From NCBI GenBank assembly GCA_000467715.1, contig AJFK01000198.1, positions 1 to 39,555 on the forward strand: DNA of 39,555 nt. The letters are read 5' to 3'. The notes beneath the pieces are model-generated. The model searched no databases and was not told the origin of the DNA. It saw only the letters and a list, made by a program, of their open reading frames with translations. Below, one piece after another: positions 33,109 through 39,555 of the stretch. How positions within the stretch are numbered: the stretch's first letter is position 1; every line of letters starts with the position of its first letter. The position numbers and the translations under genes were made by a program. This stretch comes from Hysterium pulicare CBS 123377. Its lineage: Eukaryota > Ascomycota > Dothideomycetes > Hysteriales > Hysteriaceae.

Positions 33109-34822
33109 CTACTCTCCCCATATCTCCCTAGCCATCAAAAGATCCCTCTGGCCATAGCACTCACCAACAACAGTCAAAATCATATGGACCGTCGCCTTAG
33201 TATTGTAATCCGGACACGGCTCGAGTGTCTCCTCTTTTATCTCACCGTCACTGGACTCTTCATACTTAACTTTCAATCCTTGTTCTTGCAATTGCTGACG
33301 TTGGAGCTCCGCTTCTGCGCGTGATAGTAGTTTCCGAGTAACAGGCCGCGGCGAAGGCGAACGGGAGGAAGGAGGTGATGAGGTGTTCCGACGTCTGCTG
33401 TTAGGGTGGTCTTTGTTTTGTGGATGTGAATTGTTGAGGTTATCGGCAAGGCTTTCGGTAGAGTTTGTAATACTCTCGGATTTGACGGAATCCTCGTTTG
33501 TTCCGTCGCAGAGTGCCGGGCATGCCTGGGTTTCTTTCTGTGGGTTGCCTTTGGTGATGTTGATTTCGCTGTCGTCGACTCCACTGTCAACTTCCCAGCC
33601 AACGATATCATCCTCGTCCTGCGACTTCGCTTCTTCACGCCGTACATCCAGTCCATCGAGGGCTGTGTTATTGTATGTCACCTGCAGCGACGCAGCTCTC
33701 TTCCCAAGCTCTCGAACTACAGAAACCTCTTCACTCTGCATATTCCCCACCTCCTCCAGCTTGGCCAGTAAACTCCAGATCCAACAACTCTGTGATGGTG
33801 CAATGTTCTTCGTGTGTTTTAGAAACTGAGTGCAATATCGTAGACCCCGGAGAACATCGGCTTTTGTGATTTGATAGAGAATCGTCGGAGTCGGACATTC
33901 GTTCATGAAAGCATTATGCCATTCGTGAAAGCTGTGTGGCGGTTCTTTGGGCGAGTCGTTCGAGATCATCTTCAAGCGCTCTATCAGCTCTCTTGGAGAA
34001 CCTTCGCGAACAGACTTTCTCAGCCATTCATATTGACTCAGTAATCGGAGGTGATAGCCGACTTGAGGATCCATTCTGTCCGAGGACGCAGACCAGGCAG
34101 CTTGAGATGGTGTGGAAGATGGCTCGAAGTCTCGAGAAGCGACAAAAGCGCCATCTGTATAGAACCCTCTCGAATCGCCAACCCCATTATTGTAGATCGA
34201 CTCGTCAACGGTGCCTTCCAGGGCTTCGGGCGGTGGAGCTTTGAGGACCTTAGGGATGGAGTACGCTTCGGACCTGCATTATTCACACAGGTTGGCTGTG
34301 TTCTCTTTCTTCGACGTGATAATTCCGCGCAGTGGGATTGAAAAGGGAATGGGTGAGGGATGGAAGGGCATTGGGAAAGAAATATTCATGAGCTTACCTC
34401 ACACTGCGAAGATACTGCAAAGCTGCGTTTGTATCCTCATCAGACAGGTCGCCGTCTTGATCATGAACTCCAGGTAACGCCGAACGTTGACCAAAGTCTT
34501 GATCTACGTAAGTCCGAACTTTGGCCTTCTTGGAAGGATTGGAGGGCTTCCGCAATGCTGGCTTAGCATTCTCAATTGTTGCTGGCGGTGAAGCCCCAAT
34601 GGCACCATTTAGAACATCATCATCAGGTCGAGGCCGTTTTACGTAAGGCTCATCGTCCTGTGTTTGATCGGCGACCTCCAGCTCTGAGAGCTTGCGTTTC
34701 GTAGCATCTTTCGTGGAAACCGATGTCGCCATACCAGTGTCAAGCGATACAGAAGCGGTCGAAATGGGTTCATCTGTTCGAGTCAGCTTATCGTAGGAGG
34801 CAAAGCCCCGGGTGACGGCCAT
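33109..34822 (-). CDS. gemin2: Gemin2/SIP1 (Brr1-like) snRNP assembly factor (529 aa, 2 exons)
   Basis: Gemin2 holds the Sm pentamer and works with SMN to load Sm rings on spliceosomal snRNAs; the yeast relative is Brr1. Minus-strand exons are 34822-34398 and 34273-33109, joined across a 124-nt intron. The junction makes the family signature YLRSVRSEAYSIPKVL at about residues 137-152. Then MDPQVGYHLRLLSQYEWL and SQSCWIWSLLAKLEEVG correspond to the helical domain, and VVGECYGQRDLLM near the end matches the usual C-terminal QRDL element. Between the helical domain and this element is a ~170-residue acidic/Ser-rich insert, probably disordered, making the protein about twice as long as animal Gemin2. 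The chosen start is MAVTRGFASYDKL. Confidence 0.85.
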
Positions 34823-35641
34823 ATTGGTCTGATTTGTTAGCTGGACATGTTTGAAGGTGAAGTTGAGTTGAGCTGCCTGGCCTTGGCAGGCTTTTTCGGT
34901 TGATCTTTGTTCCGTTCCGTAGGGAGATATGCTACATGTCACTCTCATTATCGCTATCAGATTTATTAGGTGTCCTGAGACCTCCGATCGACACCAAGCA
35001 TCACTACCGATGCTTCCGCAAAGTTTGACTTCGGCATTTGTATTTATTAATCCAATCTTCCTGGAGCTTCAGAGAATTCAGAATTGTGTTGATGGTGCTA
35101 CCCTACTACTAATTGAGGTATTGCAGCTATCATTTAGATTGGAGTCGAACGGGTCTGGAAGTCTGTTCAATGCGTCGAGGAACAGTACATTCCTGTTGGC
35201 TTGTCTAATCCGATAGATTGACCACACTCCATTCCCTCCGCATATTCCCTTGTACCTAATGCTGACTCCAAGAAATCTGGCTCTGTCAAACTGCGTTATT
35301 CCCGGAGGATTATCCCCGGTGAGGATGTGGAGAAGCACCGTAGATCGACCTAGAACGTCCGCGGTATCTAACCCCGCATTACGAACTCTCATTGATCTTC
35401 GTGAAGAACATTTCATAGTCGGCACTCGCTATCCTTGTAGCAGATTGTCCAAAGAACGGTTTGAGTGAGGTTCAAAAATGACGAGTGAAGTATTGGAAAG
35501 GAGTTCTAGCCTCGCATGGATTTTACACCGTCTCTTCGTTACTGCTATTTCTTTACATGCAAACCATATAAATAATGTGGTCTCTCTTTCAAATGTTGTT
35601 CCCATGATCTAGTGATTTGGAAGTGATTTCGATTCCCGAAC
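34823..35641. other. Divergent intergenic region
   Basis: This 819-bp region should carry the promoters of the Gemin2 homolog (-) and the monooxygenase (+). A minus-strand open frame at 35078-35425 (115 codons) is not supported by any family or splice context. Confidence 0.5.
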
Positions 35642-37365
35642 ATGGTAAGATCGTTTACTTTTACTTGGTTTCTTTGTATCATGACACCATACCACCAGGA
35701 CATCTAAACCCCCAAATGCTTCGTTTCCTAATTAAATAGAACCTGGAGCGGCATGGCTGATTAAGACTTGACAATAGACACCGAGACAACACAAGCTGCA
35801 TGTCGGCCTCTGCGGCGCTGGTATTGGAGGGCTTGCGGCTGGGATTGCAATCGCTCGTGCTGGTGCAGAAGTAACCGTGTTGGAGGCGGCTTCGGAGCTG
35901 GGCGAGGTATGCTGCTACTCCCCTTCAAGAACCATGGCTAAGACGCTTAGATTGGAGCGGGCATTCAGATGACGCCTAACGTAGCTCGTCTGCTGCGCGC
36001 TTGGGAAGTCGATAAAGTAATTGGCGATAACCTCGTAAGATTCGAAGAAGTCAATTTGCGTCGAAAAGATGGGACAAGGTACGTATAGATTACCTGGATC
36101 AAAATGGCTAGTCAGTAATACTTGTTCACCTCAGAGTCGGATGGACTCGTATGGATAGGGTCGAAAATGCTTTGGGACAGCCTTGGTGGTTAGTTCACCG
36201 TGCGCATCTCCACGCTGGATTAGCAGAAGTTGCACAGAAGTCAGGCTGTACCCTCCACATCAACTCCAGAGTAACATCAATCTCTCATGATGCATCCGAT
36301 GCCGTCGAAGTCAAAACTGAGTCTGGCAAGAACTACACCTTTGACCTGCTAATTGGTTCTGATGGTGTAAATGGTGCTGTCAGGAATGCACTGTTTCCAA
36401 ACGTCAAGCCCGCACCACCGACGAACAACTCAGCATACCGTGCGATTGTTCCCTACGTCGAGCTGCGCAAAGACCCACACCTAGCCCCCCTCGCTTCCAG
36501 GCTTACCATGGACGTCTGGATGGCAGAAAAAGCATACATCATCACTTATCCGATATCCGCAGGAAAGGATTTCAACATGGTCTTGTCCCATCACACTCCA
36601 AATCCAGTATGTACCGTGCAGGAAGTTGACGTTCAAGAGATGCGAGATCAGTATAAAGACTTCGACCCTCGGATTAGGAAAATCGTTGAGATGATTCCAG
36701 AGGTCAAACGCTGGCCGCTTCTTGTCACTGGCCCTCTCGCTTCGTGGTCGTCTCGAAGGAAGAATGTGGTTCTGCTGTAGGTGATTCGACTTCGCCGCTA
36801 GTTTCTTGTTAGCTGACTTAGGAAAGAGGGGATGCCGCCCACAGCATGGTAAATCATATGGCCCAAGGTGCTGCCACTGCTATGGAAGATGGCGCTTTTC
36901 TTGGAAGAACCTTACGAGAAGTCCTTGCTGGTCAATTGTCCTTAGCGAAAGCGATTGAGATATATGAGAAGGCGAGGATGCCAAAAGCGCATCTTAAACA
37001 GCAAATCTCATATCTCAATGGACACATCTGGCATCTACCAGACGGTGAAGCGGCAACAGCGAGAGACAGGGCGATGGAGGCTGAAATACAAGGCGAACAG
37101 TTGATAAGGACACCAAATCTGTAAGAGTACGCTTCATTGCTTTCGGATCAATAGCTGATTGGTATCTAGCTATGGTGACCCGGCTACTGTGCTTGAAACA
37201 TACGGTTATGACGCCGAAGCTCACGCTGAGCAAGAGATTGAGGCCTATTTGCGAAGAGAAAAGCCGAGGGATGAGCGTACCGCAGTGACAAAGGATGAGG
37301 CAGAGAAGGTCGTCAATTGGTTTTTACCCGAAGAAGAAAAGTTTCGATTAGCTTCAAAGCTATAG
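35642..37365 (+). CDS. FAD-dependent monooxygenase, salicylate hydroxylase-like (463 aa, 6 exons)
   Basis: This is a class A flavoprotein monooxygenase that would hydroxylate an aromatic or similar substrate with NAD(P)H and O2; the substrate cannot be told from sequence. Exons: 35642-35644, 35778-35906, 35951-36078, 36135-36776, 36827-37120 and 37170-37365, in frame with 464 codons. The first coding exon is only ATG, followed directly by GTAAGA. Exon 2 starts TPRQHKLHV and gives the Rossmann motif GLCGAGIGGLAAG (about residues 11-23), then VTVLEA. The second FAD motif is DLLIGSDGVNGAVRNALFP, and the GD motif LGDAAHSM spans the exon 4-5 junction. Length is normal. No signal peptide or membrane segment is visible. 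There is no obvious secondary-metabolite cluster around it. Confidence 0.9.
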
Positions 37366-38504
37366 TGAAGCGTCACATATTCAAAACGATTGACCAGCGC
37401 AGCATGCACGCCAGGAGCAAGGCTCTGTTCCACCTTGACGTTATTCAGATAAGATCATCTTGCGACTTTTGGACGCCCTCGTCATCATAAACTCTCAGCT
37501 GCGTTTGCACATTTGGATTGCACATATAATGTCGTCTCCTAGTGATTAAGCCGCCCTCCCTACCGAGCGCACGAGCTTTTTGGTGAGCGTGTGTGAGCAC
37601 TTCCCCTTCACTTCCTCCGATGTGAATGCACTTCTTTTTTCTGTCCTAATGCTAACCTATCTATGGTGTACTGATGTACAGAGAGGGGAATTGGTACAGG
37701 CCAGAAGTTTTTTCTCCCGTCATATCCAATTCCTCTTCATGCACACATATCCCTTTTGCCTCATTGTCATATTATGTCGGGTTGTCAACATCGGAAAGTT
37801 AAGATGTCTTTTTCCTCGGTATCACACATTGCATGGCCGAAAGTACTTTCGCTGCTGTTCTTAGGCCGTGGTGGCGTGATCTGGTGATGAAGAGGCCTGA
37901 CGTGTGGTCAAGAAATAATGGTTCACCGCTGCGAACCTTCTCAGCAACAACGTTCCGAACGTCCCGTTCAATACCGCTGCAACTCCGTAAGACAGATTTC
38001 TCGATCAAGTATTCATGCCGCTCATCGGTTCAATGTTCCTCGTGGCCATCGTGTTCCTCTGGCTCGCTTCCTCGTGTTCCTCGCCCACAACGCAACCCCA
38101 TTCACCACATTCACCAATATCACCAAGACCCACCTTCATCTTCGCTTCCTTTCGGTACAAGACAATATCATGCCATTCAGCTACAATAAGAACAATGGCT
38201 CGCGTCGGCCCCAGCCACCGCATAATAGTTAGCGAACGCACAATAGGATTTCTTCTATATCAATTTCTTCCACACTCTCAGCTTCTTCTCATCTTCACGA
38301 CGCTTCTTACGCTTTACAACCATACATTCTTGGCTTTCCTCTCCAGTTGAGCTGGTCAGATCTCTTTATTTCCTTGGTATACATCTTCTTCACGCCAAAG
38401 TTCTTTCCTACAGGCGCTCGGTCGTCTTTTTCTCACGTATTCTCCTTCACAATCGTCCTCGACTGCCGGCCAGCATCAACCCTTCACGTACCGCTCTACA
38501 CGCA
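37366..38504. other. Intergenic region
   Basis: This 1139-bp region lies between two plus-strand genes. It contains only overlapping short open frames (up to 118 codons) with no family match. The last ~250 bp are rich in CTTC and TTCTC tracts, as expected of a promoter and 5' UTR. Confidence 0.5.
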
Positions 38505-39554
38505 ATGGCATCCTTCGAATTCTTCAACGAAGAGCTCAGTCTCGCTCCCTTTGATCCATCAGAGAACTTCAACGCACACTTCGACTTTACCGATTCCCCA
38601 GGCCTCGACGAAGCTGATGCGACCCTCTTGTGTGCTTTTCAGTCTTACATGAGTCCTACTGTCGAAGTCTTCAGCCCTGAGGAGCTCAGCCTGCCTCTGA
38701 GCATCGAGCCTCCTTCCACACCAGTCGCTCTCACACAGCTTCCTTCAGAGGTTGATGCAGAGGCTATTATCAGCACTGCGGGCAAACCTCCGTATGAAGC
38801 GTATCGGAACCTCTTCGCCAATGCTGAAGCCGCAAGAAAGCATCGCCGTTCAAGCCGCGCACCTGCCTACAAGCAATCGGCTGAGCTTCAGGCCGTCAAA
38901 TATCAAGAGCGCACGCTGTGGATCCCACTGATCTACGAGGCCATGATCAACAGTTCAGACATTACGGACAACAAGACCTCTGTCGCCTACACTAGATTCG
39001 TCGCCCAGACGTTCTTTAAGCAGGAAGACCTGGAAGCATGCGCCCACAAAGTCTTCGTGAGTATTCTCCCCCATCTTCCCAGGCTTTTCACTAACCCTTT
39101 TGTCAGGACCGCATCATAGACCTTCACGAGCACGGCTGGCAGCGCCCAATGAACTTCTTCGTGGGCCCTAACAAGAAGAAGAACGGAGTCCATAACATGC
39201 CTGTGGTTGAGAGGCTCTGGCGAGTTATCGACTGTCTACAGGTATGACATAATCCGCTTTCCCCCTTCCTGCCTCCACGTCAGCTGACTGATGACTGTTT
39301 AGACCAGCAAAGCCGCCTGCCTCGATGCCATGGAGGGGGGCATGAAGCTCCGCAAACTAGTCAACCATCCAAAGGGTCGATTCAATAGCAAGACTGGGAA
39401 CCAGAAGAACAACCAGTCGAAAGCCATTGCCATCGCCGAGGCCAAGGCCATGAGGCAGGCAAAGAAGCGGGCATTGGGGGGTGACGAGGAGGAGGGTGAG
39501 GAGGAGGAAGCCCCAATGGGGCAGGGCAAGGCCAAGAAGGTCCGCCACACCTAA
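38505..39554 (+). CDS. Hypothetical protein with acidic N-terminus and basic C-terminus (312 aa, 3 exons)
   Basis: Exons 38505-39056, 39107-39241 and 39303-39554 are joined across introns of 50 nt (GTGAGT...GTCAG) and 61 nt (GTATGA...TTTAG), all phase 0, ending at TAA just before the window edge. The first ~110 residues are acidic and Ser/Pro-rich, with many short hydrophobic-acidic patches of the kind found in activation domains. A more ordered part follows (about 115-235), with LWIPLIYEAMINSSDIT, YTRFVAQTFFKQEDL and GWQRPMNFFVGPNKKKNGV. The C-terminus has a KLRKLVNHPKGRF segment, a basic helix with AEAKAMRQAKKR, and a Glu run. This mix suggests a nuclear regulator, but I know no family that it matches, so the function is unknown. 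Confidence 0.7.
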
Positions 39555-39555
39555 T

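Noticed and set aside
35078-35425. 115-codon minus-strand open frame between the Gemin2 homolog and the monooxygenase
   Set aside because: No recognisable motif and no supporting gene structure; it fits a chance frame in a divergent promoter region.
1-39555. Mobile elements, CRISPR arrays or a secondary-metabolite cluster
   Set aside because: I saw no transposase, reverse transcriptase or integrase motif, no terminal repeats, no spaced repeat array, and no PKS, NRPS or terpene genes. The single monooxygenase stands among housekeeping genes.

Overview
The window looks like chromosomal DNA of a filamentous ascomycete (Pezizomycotina). A Leotiomycete-like fungus is my best guess, but that placement is inference. 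The genes are split by short introns, mostly 44-84 nt, with GTAAGT-like donors, CTAAC/CTAAT-like branch points and CAG/TAG acceptors. The recognisable proteins are typical fungal housekeeping proteins, and gene spacing is 0.3-1.4 kb. I see no tRNA, rRNA, CRISPR array or intact transposon.

Layout, left to right. 1-1.6 kb: a partial minus-strand reading frame and a short orphan coding-like stretch. 1.66-3.9 kb: a DUF3431 protein gene (+) and an acidic protein gene with two CxxC pairs (+). 4.3-5.2 kb: mitochondrial ATP synthase delta subunit, six exons (+). 5.6-12.3 kb: a very long Ser/Arg-rich, low-complexity gene (+), intact for 1084 codons and then continuing across several frame breaks and one in-frame stop. 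12.7-13.1 kb: a small 80-aa gene (+). 13.9-15.2 kb: an F-box gene (+) with an in-frame TAG that is either inside a 60-nt intron or a true lesion. 15.8-18.9 kb: a head-to-head pair, SSZ1 (-, ribosome-associated Hsp70) and RRP40 (+, exosome cap), sharing a 289-bp spacer. 19.4-20.0 kb: an orphan gene model (+). 20.5-21.2 kb: the C-terminal part only of a cytosolic-type aspartyl-tRNA synthetase (-). 21.8-26.2 kb: KOG1/raptor of TORC1 (-). 27.6-32.3 kb: a Tea1-type kelch/coiled-coil cell-end protein (+). 33.1-34.8 kb: a Gemin2/SIP1 homolog (-). 35.6-37.4 kb: an FAD-dependent salicylate-hydroxylase-like monooxygenase (+) whose first coding exon is only the ATG. 38.5-39.55 kb: a three-exon gene of unknown function (+).

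Most intact genes act in basic cell biology: energy (ATP16), co-translational folding (SSZ1), RNA decay (RRP40), snRNP assembly (GEMIN2), growth control (KOG1) and polarity (Tea1). They do not form an obvious cluster or pathway. I did not find a convincing new multi-gene system. The items most worth a second look are the truncated AspRS, the long frame-broken repeat gene, the F-box stop and the ATG-only exon. Splice sites were assigned by eye from reading frame, family similarity and consensus, so coordinates of introns are predictions.
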